Position numbers and translations under genes: made by a program. A stretch of DNA of 64,000 nucleotides from positions 1,798,001 to 1,862,000 of the forward strand of contig NZ_CP035632.1 in NCBI RefSeq assembly GCF_008807075.1, written 5' to 3'. The notes beneath the pieces were generated by a model, which made no database searches, had not been told where the DNA came from, and saw only the letters and a list, made by a program, of their open reading frames with translations. This document shows, in pieces, positions 56,380 through 63,851 of this stretch; the stretch's first letter is position 1, and every line of letters starts with the position of its first letter. This DNA comes from Synechococcus sp. RSCCF101 (GTDB taxonomy: Bacteria > Cyanobacteriota > Cyanobacteriia > PCC-6307 > Cyanobiaceae).

Positions 56380-57303
56380 CTAACCGCCGCGGCGAGCGAG
56401 CAGGGCGAAGGGATCGAAGCGCACGCTGATGCCGAACTCCTCAGCGAACTCGAGCACCCGGCACCAGGCCCGGGCCGGTTGACCCGCCGCCTGCGGGCGA
56501 AGGATGCCGCGCAGGATCACCGGCGCGGTGGCGCTCTGGAGGCTCATCTCGAACAGGGGCCAGCCGATGGAGTCCTGGATCGCATCGTCCCGGTAGGCGG
56601 GGGCCACATCGAGGGCGCCGATGAGGATGCGGCGGTGGCTGGCATCCCAGAGGGAGGGAATCTCGTAGCGGGCCAGCAGATCGGCCGCCAGGCCCCAGGA
56701 GGTGCCGTTGGCATCGATCCACACCGCCAGAGGCTGGCCATCGGCCTGCATGGTGGCCTCACGCCGGAACACCAGGGCCTCCCTGGTGGGTGTTGCCTCC
56801 TCAGCGGAGGCTTCACTTTTGCCAGCCAGCAGGCTGCGGATGCGCGCCCGCAGCTGGTCGCCGCCATCGAGCGGCCCGCCCTTCTCCAGCTGGAGCAGAT
56901 CCCAGCGTTCGCCGGTGCCGCCCCACACCATGGGGCCGTAGTTCTCGTGCAGCCAGCGCCCATCGCGGTTGGAGGCTGCCTCGGCATGGGTCATCACGGT
57001 CTGGATCGTGATCTGCTCGGCGCTCCAGTCCCAGCTGCGGGCCACCGATGCCGCCTCGCGGCAGAGGGCGGTCAGCTGCTGGGGTGTGGGCGGGATGGTC
57101 CAGGGATCGGGGCGGCCGCCCATGCAGGCCAGCGACAGTGCCACGCTGTTGCTGTTGCCCCGCCAGGTGTGAGCGGGCAGATCGGCGCTGTAGGCGTGCA
57201 GTCGGTGCACCACGCCATCACCTGTGATGATCGAGTGGTAATGACCGGTGCGCACCCAGCTGTAGGGGGTGGCGGTCCAGTGCAGGTAGATCGTGGGAGC
57301 CAT
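56380..57303 (-). CDS. N-acetylmuramoyl-L-alanine amidase-like (amidase_2/PGRP) protein
   Basis: 307 residues. The N-terminal 140 residues have the amidase_2 layout: IYLHWTATPYS with a zinc-ligand-like His, YHSIITGDGVVHRLH, NSVALSLACMGG and MTHAEAA with the second His. There is no signal peptide, and the C-terminal half (about 170-300) is a separate domain with no family recognised (LAVWIDANGTSWGLAADLL, ILRGILRPQ). Such proteins in picocyanobacteria may act on peptidoglycan or serve a phage-like lysis role. Stands 64 bp before the MNT gene. Confidence 0.8.
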   Translation of the reverse strand: MAPTIYLHWTATPYSWVRTGHYHSIITGDGVVHRLHAYSADLPAHTWRGNSNSVALSLACMGGRPDPWTIPPTPQQLTALCREAASVARSWDWSAEQITIQTVMTHAEAASNRDGRWLHENYGPMVWGGTGERWDLLQLEKGGPLDGGDQLRARIRSLLAGKSEASAEEATPTREALVFRREATMQADGQPLAVWIDANGTSWGLAADLLARYEIPSLWDASHRRILIGALDVAPAYRDDAIQDSIGWPLFEMSLQSATAPVILRGILRPQAAGQPARAWCRVLEFAEEFGISVRFDPFALLARRGG

Positions 57304-57366
57304 GCCGCTCTGGAGGGCTCATTGGCAGCTTGGCAACGGCAGGCGGGTGCGGGCACTGATCCAGCG

Positions 57367-57693
57367 TCAACCCAACCAGCGCAGATCCCGCTTCAGCTCG
57401 GCCGCCATGCGGCTGCCACTGGCCAGCAGGCTGTGCAGCTCGTCCGGCGTGAGCACGAGCGCGTCGCAGCTGAGCGGCAGGCGTTCCAATGGCCATCGGC
57501 GCAGGCGCTGGTGCTGGGGGCCCTCGGCCGCGGCATCCACCAGCAGCAGATCCAGGTCGCTGCCCACTGAGGCCGTGCCGCGCCCGTAACTCCCGAACAC
57601 GCCAATCTGTCGAAGCGAAGCGACCTCCCGCTTCCGCTCGGCCGCCCAGAGCCGCACCGCCTCGAGCACCTGCTCAGGGCCGGGCCATCGCAT
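57367..57693 (-). CDS. MNT-domain nucleotidyltransferase, copy 1
   Basis: 108 residues. The minimal nucleotidyltransferase motif is FGSYGRGTASVGSDLDLLLV (Gly-Ser followed by Asp-x-Asp). Known MNT proteins (MntA type) AMPylate or oligoadenylylate the HEPN RNase partner and act as antitoxin. The ATG at 57693 overlaps the end of the HEPN gene by 20 bp; an ATG at 57723 is an alternative. Nearly the same protein is encoded at 59665-59967. Confidence 0.85.
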   Translation of the reverse strand: MRWPGPEQVLEAVRLWAAERKREVASLRQIGVFGSYGRGTASVGSDLDLLLVDAAAEGPQHQRLRRWPLERLPLSCDALVLTPDELHSLLASGSRMAAELKRDLRWLG

Positions 57694-58090
57694 CAGCGAT
57701 TGCGTCAACAAGCGCACGGGCATGATTCATCGCGTCGTCGCTTTGCAGACGACCGAAATGATCGGTTGGGGCACCATCGGGAAGGCTATCCGGACAGCGC
57801 GTGGGGATGTACAGCGCGTCAAGCACCCTCAACCGGTCTTCCAGGTCGACCACCGCAGCAGCCAGGGAGCCACGGACACCATCCGGGAGATCGCGGAAGG
57901 AACGCCCGAGGCCATGGCCCCACACCTGCTGACCGTGGTGCAGATGCAGGGCCTTGAGGGCCTTCTCCACAGCCTGGTGACTGGCGAAGCACGCCCATTC
58001 GTGATGACCGGCCCCAGCGCTGAGCGAGGCCTGATCCAGGTCGGCGAGGGCCTGGTGAATCCAGTCCGGAGCCCGGTTCATGGGTTCCAT
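57674..58090 (-). CDS. HEPN-domain protein, copy 1
   Basis: 138 residues from MEPMNRAPDW. The HEPN fold is indicated by WIHQALADLDQASL, ACFASHQAVEKALKALHL and the H.L region VWGHGLGRSFRDL, with C-terminal DALYIPTRCPDSLPDG. Copy 3 (61241-61657) has Tyr where this copy has Cys in the TR(C/Y)PD motif. HEPN proteins of this class are RNases held in check by the MNT partner encoded immediately downstream and overlapping. A short scar of another gene lies just upstream. Confidence 0.85.
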   Translation of the reverse strand: MEPMNRAPDWIHQALADLDQASLSAGAGHHEWACFASHQAVEKALKALHLHHGQQVWGHGLGRSFRDLPDGVRGSLAAAVVDLEDRLRVLDALYIPTRCPDSLPDGAPTDHFGRLQSDDAMNHARALVDAIADAMARP

Positions 58091-58096
58091 CCTGCC

Positions 58097-58118
58097 CCGG
58101 CATCTAGTGCGCACCCTG
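58097..58118 (+). other. Scar of a lost HepT-like gene
   Basis: These 22 bp match 62097-62118 inside the HepT-like remnant at 20 of 22 positions. The flanks on both sides (start of the HEPN gene and end of the Uma2 gene) match the corresponding flanks in the second module copy. The simplest reading is a deletion in this copy that removed the intervening MNT and most of the HepT gene. Confidence 0.6.
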
Positions 58119-58144
58119 GAGGGCCGTGGAGTGTGACGCTCAGG

Positions 58145-58774
58145 TCAGACCGTCCAGATCTCCTGCAGTTCAATCCGCAGCTCGGGAGACACAGGGGCGG
58201 CGTTGATGTCGGTGGCGGCATCGACGCGCCTGGGCTCGCCGCTGCCAGCGGCGGGCCACACTTCCACCGCCTGCTCGTCGGGGATGAGCAGCCAGCCGAG
58301 CTCAGCACCATTGGCCTGATATCTGGCCATCTTCCGGCGCAGAGCCGTCAGCCCACGGGGGCCTTCATCGCTGGCGCTGGCCAACTCCACCACCAGATCA
58401 GGGCAGAGGGGCGCAAAGCCTCGCCGCTCCAAAGAAGTGAGGGCTTGCCAGCGCTCCAGCCGCACCAGGGCCGCGTCAGGGCTCAGCACCGATCCATCGG
58501 GGAGGCGGAAGCCAGTGGAGCTGTCGAACAACTTGAGAGGCAAACCTTTGTTGCGAACCTCAAGCCAGAGCAGTGCGCCCAGCGCCTGGTTTCTGGATCC
58601 GGTTTCAGCACCGGTGGGCGTCATGTGAATGAGGTGGCCATCGGCGCCCAGTTCCAGTACCGCATCGGGATTCGCCTGACACACCGCGGCGAACTGCTCC
58701 ACGCTGAGCCGCAGGTCCGGCGGCAGCCGAAGTGGGGCCAGGACGTCCTCGGACGCTGCTGGTGCAAGCGTCAT
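58145..58774 (-). CDS. Uma2-family endonuclease-like protein
   Basis: 209 residues from ATG 58774 (a GTG at 58789 is possible). The PD-(D/E)xK-like core is CPDLVVELASASDEGPRGL followed by LRRKMARYQANGAELGWLL and DEQAVEVW, matching Uma2/DUF820 proteins that are abundant in cyanobacteria. Function of the family is not settled; many are thought to derive from mobile restriction-like nucleases. Its 3' end is duplicated at 62283-62356. Confidence 0.85.
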   Translation of the reverse strand: MTLAPAASEDVLAPLRLPPDLRLSVEQFAAVCQANPDAVLELGADGHLIHMTPTGAETGSRNQALGALLWLEVRNKGLPLKLFDSSTGFRLPDGSVLSPDAALVRLERWQALTSLERRGFAPLCPDLVVELASASDEGPRGLTALRRKMARYQANGAELGWLLIPDEQAVEVWPAAGSGEPRRVDAATDINAAPVSPELRIELQEIWTV

Positions 58775-58902
58775 GACCGGTGGGCTCACGAGTTGTCAGC
58801 GTAGAGCGACTGCTGCGACACGCCATCGCAGACGGTGACACGCGAGCCGGTGCGACCCCTCCCTCCGGCGTTCAGACTCTGAAGGCCTTCCGCGGAGCCG
58901 TT

Positions 58903-59265
58903 GTGACCAGCCGCTTCGCCGCGCTGCGAGAACGCCGCCACACCCTCTGGCTGAGGCATCTTCGGGATCAACTGCACGCCCTGGTTCAAGTCCGAACCAT
59001 GGCCTCCGAGCCACCGGAGGCCATCTGGCTGTTCGGATCACGCGCCCGTGGCGACTGGGATGGATGGTCCGACACGGATCTGATCGTGGTGGCCGAACGC
59101 GAGGCCACAGCGCAGTGGTGGGCCGATGTGATCCTGGAGGCCGGTCTGGCGCAGGACGTGCTGGCCATGACCCGAGAGCGGTGGCAGGCGCTGCCGGCCA
59201 GCCCATCGGCGATCTGGCAGGCCGTCGCCCGGGACGCCGTGCTCCTGCTCGGGGCAAGCGGATGA
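58903..59265 (+). CDS. MNT-domain nucleotidyltransferase, copy 2
   Basis: 120 residues from GTG 58903 (TSRFAALRERRHTL). Motif: LFGSRARGDWDGWSDTDLIVV (Gly-Ser then Asp-x-Asp), with C-terminal DVLAMTRERWQAL. The frame is open further upstream to 58780, but that overlaps the divergent Uma2 gene and lacks family similarity. Its stop overlaps the ATG of the HEPN partner. This pair is unrelated in sequence detail to the copy 1/copy 3 pair. Confidence 0.85.
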   Translation: MTSRFAALRERRHTLWLRHLRDQLHALVQVRTMASEPPEAIWLFGSRARGDWDGWSDTDLIVVAEREATAQWWADVILEAGLAQDVLAMTRERWQALPASPSAIWQAVARDAVLLLGASG

Positions 59266-59657
59266 ACGCCCGACCTGAGGCCTGGCTGCGGCAAGCGGAG
59301 AACGACCTGGCTCTGGCCGAACTGGCGAAAGCGCATGGCTTTCTGGCCCAGGCCTGCTTCTTCGCTTCGCAGGCCGCCGAGAAGGCCCTCAAGGGAGCGT
59401 TGCTGGAGCTCGGCCTGGAGCCCCCTCACACCCATGTGCTGGGCGACCTGGTGCATCGCCTCCAGGACGCCGGGCTGGACGTGACCCCCTTCGCAGCCCT
59501 GCCGCTGCAACGGTTGAGCCGGATGGCGATCAGCTCGCGCTACCCGCAGGAGAGCACACCTCCCTCCGAGCTGTTTGATCTGGACGAGACCCGCGAAGCC
59601 ATCGGAACCGCCCGATCGGTGATCACCATCGTCAGCGACGCGGATGCTGGGAGCTGA
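59262..59657 (+). CDS. HEPN-domain protein, copy 2
   Basis: 131 residues. Conserved HEPN elements are AWLRQAENDLALAEL, ACFFASQAAEKALKGALL, HTHVLGDLVHRLQ and ISSRYPQEST. The ATG overlaps the MNT stop (ATGA), the standard arrangement of an MNT/HEPN pair. It converges on MNT copy 3, 7 bp away. All expected motifs are intact, so this pair is probably functional. Confidence 0.88.
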   Translation: MNARPEAWLRQAENDLALAELAKAHGFLAQACFFASQAAEKALKGALLELGLEPPHTHVLGDLVHRLQDAGLDVTPFAALPLQRLSRMAISSRYPQESTPPSELFDLDETREAIGTARSVITIVSDADAGS

Positions 59658-59664
59658 TCCAGCT

Positions 59665-59971
59665 TCAAGCCAGCCAGCGCAGATCGCGCTTCAGCTCGGA
59701 CGCCATGCGGTTGCCGCTGGACAGCAGGGCGGTCAGCTCGTCCGGCGTGAGCACAAGCGCGTCGCAGCTGAGCGGCAGGCGCTCCAGCGGCCATTGGCGC
59801 AGGCGCTGGTGCTGGGGGCCCTCTGCCGCTGCATCCAGAAGCAGCAGATCCAGGTCACTGCCCACTGAGGCCGTGCCGCGCCCATAACTCCCGAACACCC
59901 CAACCTTCTGCAGCGACGCAACCTCTCGCTTCCGCTCTGCCGACCAGAGCCGCACCGCCTCGAGCACCTGC
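59665..59971 (-). pseudogene. MNT-domain nucleotidyltransferase, copy 3, 5' end cut by an IS
   Basis: Nearly identical to the MNT at 57367-57693 (GVFGSYGRGTASVGSDLDLL intact) but its first codons are replaced by IS3 sequence at 59972. A GTG at 59965-59967 could start a 100-residue product. The partner HEPN lies beyond the IS, beginning 61241. Loss of the native start and of overlap with HEPN suggests it is no longer properly expressed. Confidence 0.82.
59969..59971. repeat. Target site duplication, left
   Basis: TGC adjacent to the left IS3 end, repeated as 61238-61240. Joining the flanks with one copy removed recreates the sequence of the uninterrupted module copy around 57670, confirming the boundary. 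Confidence 0.88.
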
Positions 59972-59986
59972 TGAGGTGGGTGCCTT

Positions 59987-60757
59987 TTATTGGACAGCCT
60001 TAGCCCCTGACATCGTTAACCCCGGACGGGAGGAACTGGGTTCGGTCTCAGTGTAGACCTGATTGGGAGTTCTGCCTCCCATGGCACTGTGGGGTCTCAC
60101 ATTGCAGTACCTCCACAGGAAGCGGGCCAGGCTGACTTCTGCTTCCCAGCCATCGCTGTAAGCATGCAGGTAGACCTCCTCATACTTGAGCGTCCTCCAG
60201 AGTCGCTCGACCAGGATGTTGTCGTAGCAGCGCTTCCTGCCGGACCAGCTGATCCTGATTCCCTCCTTCTGCAGCCTGGCGACGAACTCAGCAGAGGTGA
60301 ACTGGCAGCCCTGATCGGAATGGAAGATCTCTGGCTTTCGCCCATCGGAGAGGGCCATCTCCAAGGCATCCAGGCAGAACTCCGTGTCAAGGCTGTTGGA
60401 GAGCCTCCAGCTGAGGACATGCCTTGAGTGGAGATCCATGATCGCCACCAGATAGAGAAAGCCCTTCTGCAGTGGGATGTAGGTGATATCGGTAGCCCAG
60501 ACCTGGTCCACGGTGTGGATCTCATCGATGTCCACCAGGCAGGGGAATCGCTCCGATGGCTCGCCTGGAATCGTGGTTCGAGGTCTCTGGTAGATCGCCC
60601 GTAAACCCATGCGGCGCATGAGGTTTCGCACGCGGTCACGGCTGATCGGGATCCCTTCCCTGGCCAGGTAGGCCACGATCCGTCGGCTGCCGCTGCAGGG
60701 ATCCTCCAGGTAGAGGGCATCAATCCTGGCCATGATCCGTAGCGTCGACTGCCGCAC
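59987..60757 (-). CDS. IS3-family transposase orfB (DDE integrase)
   Basis: From GTG 60755-60757: 256 residues with the rve DDE triad, Asp in VWATDITYIPL, Asp in IFHSDQGCQFTSAEF and Glu in VERLWRTLKYEEVY. Family sequence continues upstream in the same frame (ELRSLVDHDHSQLSIS, QCALLGLPRSTLYYRP) to the TGA of orfA at 60869-60871, with no ATG. The true product therefore needs either the internal GTG or some way through that stop. Confidence 0.9.
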   Translation of the reverse strand: MRQSTLRIMARIDALYLEDPCSGSRRIVAYLAREGIPISRDRVRNLMRRMGLRAIYQRPRTTIPGEPSERFPCLVDIDEIHTVDQVWATDITYIPLQKGFLYLVAIMDLHSRHVLSWRLSNSLDTEFCLDALEMALSDGRKPEIFHSDQGCQFTSAEFVARLQKEGIRISWSGRKRCYDNILVERLWRTLKYEEVYLHAYSDGWEAEVSLARFLWRYCNVRPHSAMGGRTPNQVYTETEPSSSRPGLTMSGAKAVQ

Positions 60758-60868
60758 CGGTGTTGGTCGGTAGTAGAGCGTGGATCGTGGGAGACCCAGG
60801 AGGGCACACTGCCGGCTGATGCTGAGCTGGCTGTGGTCGTGATCGACCAGGCTGCGGAGTTCATGGCC

Positions 60869-61156
60869 TCACAGGAGCTGAGACTTTTTTTTGAGCCACT
60901 CCAGCTCCATCTGAAGGCGGCCGATCTGCTGGAACAGCTCCGCCTCCCTGGCCTGACCGTCCTCCTTGTCCTTGCTCTTCTTGCCCCTGGTAAACAGGTC
61001 GCTCGCTCCATCCAGGAGCTGCTTCTTCCACTGGCTCACCTGGATCGGGTGAATCGCGTGGTCGGCGGCGATCTCCTGGATCGTTTTGCGGCCGCTGATC
61101 GCCTCCATGGCGACCTTTGCCTTGAACTCAGGGCTGTGGGTTCGGCGCTTGCTCAT
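60869..61156 (-). CDS. IS3-family transposase orfA (HTH)
   Basis: 95 residues. The N-terminal helix-turn-helix (EFKAKVAMEAISGRKTIQE, HAIHPIQVSQWKKQLLDG) is followed by a leucine-zipper-like region (REAELFQQIGRLQMELEWL). It ends KKKSQLL at a TGA. The eight A at the KKK codons resemble a slippery site, but both alternative frames after it do not lead into orfB. Confidence 0.92.
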   Translation of the reverse strand: MSKRRTHSPEFKAKVAMEAISGRKTIQEIAADHAIHPIQVSQWKKQLLDGASDLFTRGKKSKDKEDGQAREAELFQQIGRLQMELEWLKKKSQLL

Positions 61157-61237
61157 TGGTGGGAGCCCCTTCTCAGGGGCGGTGCCCCGCCTCAGAGGTT
61201 AACGATGGGACCTGTCCAGAAAAACCAGACCACCTCA

Positions 61238-61240
61238 TGC
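61238..61240. repeat. Target site duplication, right
   Basis: TGC directly after the right IS3 end, matching 59969-59971. Confidence 0.88.
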
Positions 61241-61657
61241 TCAGGGCCGGGCCAGCGCATCAGCGATTGCGTCAACAAGCGCACGGGCATGGTTCATGGC
61301 GTCGTCGCTTTGCAGACGACCGAAATGATCGGTTGGCGCACCGTCCGGGAGGCTATCTGGATAGCGCGTGGGGATGTACAGCGCGTCAAGCACCTTCAAC
61401 CGGTCTTCCAGGTCGACCACCGCAGCAGCCAGGGAGCCACGGACACCATCCGGGAGATCTCGGAAGGAACGCCCGAGACCATGGCCCCAGACCTGCTGAC
61501 CGTGGTGCAGATGCAGGGCCTTGAGGGCCTTCTACACAGCCTGGTGACTGGCGAAGCACGCCCATTCGTGATGACCCGCTCCCGCGCTGAGCGAGGCCTG
61601 ATCCAGGTCGGCGAGGGCCTGGTGCATCCAGTCAGGAGCCCGGTTCATGGGTTCCAT
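61241..61657 (-). pseudogene. HEPN-domain gene, copy 3, with nonsense codon
   Basis: Near-identical to the HEPN at 57674-58090, sharing start and stop positions. A TAG at 61532-61534 replaces the Glu codon in HQAVEKAL, so the product would end after about 41 residues, before the active region. Apart from this the reading frame is intact, including YIPTRYPDSLPDG. The IS3 element starts one base after its stop. The toxin component of this copy is therefore dead. Confidence 0.87.
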
Positions 61658-61695
61658 CCTGCCGCCGCTTGCGACTGCCACCGCACAATGAACTC

Positions 61696-62043
61696 ATGCC
61701 CGTTCACGCGCAGCGCTACTGGGAGCAACGCCTCGAGGAGGACCGGAGGCTGCTGGAGGAACGCCGCCAGAACGGCCTGAAGCAGGCTCAGGCAGCGGCC
61801 AAGGCCCTGCGGAGGCAATGGCCAACCGTGCGAGCCGTGCACTGCTTCGGGTCGGTGCTGGGGGATGGGTTCCGCGACCACTCCGATCTCGACCTGCTGG
61901 TGGATGGGTTACCACCGGAGGCGCTGTTGGACGCGGTGAGCCTTGCCGAGCAGGCCGGTGATCTGCCTGTGGACCTGAAGCGCGGCGAAGACCTCAGCGA
62001 CGATCTCCGTGCCCGTCTGCTGCGCACCAGCCAGCCCCTCTGA
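61696..62043 (+). CDS. MNT-domain nucleotidyltransferase, copy 4
   Basis: 115 residues from ATG 61696. Motif CFGSVLGDGFRDHSDLDLLV (Gly-Ser, Asp-x-Asp). The N-terminal 45 residues are helical (RYWEQRLEEDRRLLEERRQ). It resembles the MNT proteins paired with HepT-like HEPNs; a degraded HepT-like gene follows immediately. Divergent from HEPN copy 3 with 38 bp between. Confidence 0.83.
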   Translation: MPVHAQRYWEQRLEEDRRLLEERRQNGLKQAQAAAKALRRQWPTVRAVHCFGSVLGDGFRDHSDLDLLVDGLPPEALLDAVSLAEQAGDLPVDLKRGEDLSDDLRARLLRTSQPL

Positions 62044-62044
62044 A

Positions 62045-62274
62045 GCTCCTGCTGCAACGCATGGCCTGCGCGAACGACGCCCGCCCGGCCGTGCTTCCGG
62101 CATCTGGTGCGCAACCTGTACTCCGATGAACTGCGGCCCGAGCCGATCCGTGGCCTGATTCATGAGCTGACGCCGGTCTGGAGTGCCGTGCAGGAGGATT
62201 TCGCCGCGTTTGACACCTGGCTGCCCGCCATCGCCCAGACGCAAGGCTCCCCATCGCGCCCAGAGCAGACCTGA
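62045..62274 (+). pseudogene. HepT-like HEPN gene remnant
   Basis: From 62095 a frame reads FRHLVRNLYSDELRPEPI and on to a stop at 62274, matching the C-terminal third of HepT-like ribonucleases, including the R-x-x-x-x-N-x-Y form of the active motif. The preceding 50 bp (LLLQRMACAN) is in a different frame and the middle of the gene is missing, so this is an internally deleted remnant of the partner of MNT copy 4. Confidence 0.75.
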
Positions 62275-62282
62275 GACTCAGG

Positions 62283-62356
62283 TCAGACCGTCCAGATCTG
62301 CTGCAGTTCGATCCGCAGCTCGGGAGACACAGGGGCAGCGTTGAGGTCGGTGGCGG
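62283..62356 (-). pseudogene. 3' fragment of a second Uma2 gene
   Basis: About 74 bp closely match the 3' end of the Uma2 gene at 58145, including the stop, then similarity ends abruptly 16 bp before the IS256-like left inverted repeat. The rest of the gene has been lost, probably in association with that element. The flanks before it match those of the first module copy. Confidence 0.8.
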
Positions 62357-62371
62357 GGGGGCGTCCCACCA

Positions 62372-62390
62372 AGTGGTGTAAATCCTGAGG
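62372..62390. repeat. IS256-like left terminal inverted repeat
   Basis: 19 bp (AGTGGTGTAAATCCTGAGG) pairing with 63773-63791 at 18 of 19 positions. Adjacent sequences on the two sides show no direct duplication. Confidence 0.85.
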
Positions 62391-62585
62391 AGCAGCACCG
62401 GCGTAGCCGGTGCTGACGGTCTCGTCCTCAGATCCCCTGCGGGGGAATGGGTGGGCTGGTCTGTGACCCTGGTCGGAGCACTACCACCGTCCTGAGACCA
62501 GACCATACCCATTTCTGATTCTGCCGCCAGCGAGCTGGCCCAGCTGCTTGGCAGCGGCAGCGCCGGTGACCTGATCCCTGAACTG

Positions 62586-63746
62586 GTGCGCCAGGGACTG
62601 CAGGCCCTGATCGAGGCCGAGGCCGCTGCTGCCCTTGGCGCCGATCGCCATCAGCGCACAGCTGAGCGTCGGGGCCATCGCAATGGCAGCCGTGACCGGC
62701 TTCTGGCAACGCCAGCCGGCGACATCCAGCTGCGCATCCCACGCTTTCGCACAGGCAGCTTCTTCCCCTCCCTGCTGGAACCCCGCCGCCGCGTGGATCG
62801 GGCCCTCTGGGCCGTGGTGATGGAGGCCTACGTCTCGGGCGTCTCGACGCGCAAGGTCGATGAGCTGGTGGTGGCGCTGGGCTGTGAGAGCGGCGTCTCC
62901 AAATCGGAGGTCAGCCGCATCTGCCAGGGCCTCGACACCCAGGTGCAGGCCTTCCTGCAGCGCCCTCTGGAGTTCAGCCGCTACCCGTACGTCTACCTCG
63001 ATGCCACCTACCTTCACGGCCGGGATCCGGCCCGCAGGCAGGTGATCTCCAGAGCCGTGATCGTGGCGGTCGGCATCACCGGCAACGGCCAGCGCGAGGT
63101 GCTGGGGATCGAGGTGGGCGACAGCGAGGATGAGACGTTCTGGACCGCCTTCCTGCGCCGCCTGCGCGAGCGCGGGCTCTCAGGCGTGCAACTGGTGATC
63201 AGCGACGCCCACGCCGGCCTCAAGAAGGCCATCGCCCGGTGCTGCCAGGGCTGCAGCTGGCAGCGCTGCCGCGTCCACTTTGCCCGCAACCTATTGGCCA
63301 AGGTGCCCAAGGGAAGCCAGGACATGGTGGCTGCCGCCCTGCGCTCGGTGTTCGTTCAGCCCGAGGCCCGGGCCGCAGGGCAGCAGTGGGAGCAGGTAAC
63401 GACGATGCTCACCGAGAAATTCCCCGCTGCTGCGGCGCTGATGGAGCAGGCCAAGGAAGACGTCCTCGCGTTCCGGGCCTTCCCGCCGGAGCACTGGCGC
63501 AAGATCTGGAGCACCAATCCGCTCGAGCGGCTGAACAAGGAGATCAAGCGCCGCACCCGCGTCGTCGGCATCTTCCCGAACGACGCCGCGATCATCCGAC
63601 TGGTGGGAGCACTGTTGCTGGAGCAGCAGGAGGAGTGGCAGCTCGATGGCCGTCGCGTGTTCTCTGAACAGTCGATGGCCAAGCTGGACAACACCAGCGA
63701 ACCGGTCCAAGATCGGGCAACAGCTGCACTCGCTGCAGCTGCCTGA
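62586..63746 (+). CDS. IS256-family (Mutator) transposase
   Basis: 386 residues from GTG 62586. The DDE residues fall in YVYLDATYLHG, VISDAHAGLKKAI and LERLNKEIKRRTRVVGIFPN, with the family's CRVHFARNLL zinc-like region between. Homology continues upstream in frame (SDSAASELAQLLGSGSAG) to about 62505, where an ATA stands where a start would be expected. The usual start may therefore be mutated, and translation from the internal GTG could give a shortened enzyme. Confidence 0.92.
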   Translation: MRQGLQALIEAEAAAALGADRHQRTAERRGHRNGSRDRLLATPAGDIQLRIPRFRTGSFFPSLLEPRRRVDRALWAVVMEAYVSGVSTRKVDELVVALGCESGVSKSEVSRICQGLDTQVQAFLQRPLEFSRYPYVYLDATYLHGRDPARRQVISRAVIVAVGITGNGQREVLGIEVGDSEDETFWTAFLRRLRERGLSGVQLVISDAHAGLKKAIARCCQGCSWQRCRVHFARNLLAKVPKGSQDMVAAALRSVFVQPEARAAGQQWEQVTTMLTEKFPAAAALMEQAKEDVLAFRAFPPEHWRKIWSTNPLERLNKEIKRRTRVVGIFPNDAAIIRLVGALLLEQQEEWQLDGRRVFSEQSMAKLDNTSEPVQDRATAALAAAA

Positions 63747-63772
63747 TCACTGATCTCCGATCAGATCACAGG

Positions 63773-63791
63773 CCTCGGGATTTACACCACT
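63773..63791. repeat. IS256-like right terminal inverted repeat
   Basis: Inverted partner of 62372-62390 (18 of 19 positions). Between it and the next element are about 60 bp without recognisable features. Confidence 0.85.
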
Positions 63792-63851
63792 CCAAGGGAC
63801 GCGACCATTCAAGGCGAGCTGGCCTGAGCCCAACGCGCAACAGACTCCTAG

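Larger units (their letters stand above)
59972..61237 (-). mobile_element. IS3-family insertion sequence, 1266 bp
   Basis: Ends form imperfect inverted repeats beginning TGAGGTGG on each side, with an inner match TGGACAG and, further in, ATCGTTAACC. A 3-bp TGC duplication flanks it. It carries orfA (60869-61156) and the orfB frame (59987-60868), both on the minus strand. The insertion point lies one base after the HEPN copy 3 stop codon, splitting it from MNT copy 3. Exact boundaries are supported by comparison with the intact copy at 57.7 kb. Confidence 0.93.
62372..63791 (+). mobile_element. IS256-family insertion sequence, about 1.42 kb
   Basis: Bounded by the inverted repeats at 62372-62390 and 63773-63791 and carrying one transposase gene. 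No matching target duplication flanks it, suggesting an adjacent deletion after insertion or an older event. It truncates the second Uma2 copy. Confidence 0.85.

Noticed and set aside
60097-61011. Long open frame of 304 codons inside the IS3 element, reachable by a -1 shift from orfA
   Set aside because: Its translation lacks the DDE motifs, which are in the orfB frame; it is an overlapping frame of orfB.
62364-63799. An 8-bp target duplication around the IS256-like element
   Set aside because: The bases next to the two inverted repeats (CCCACCA and CCAAGGG) do not match in any sensible register.
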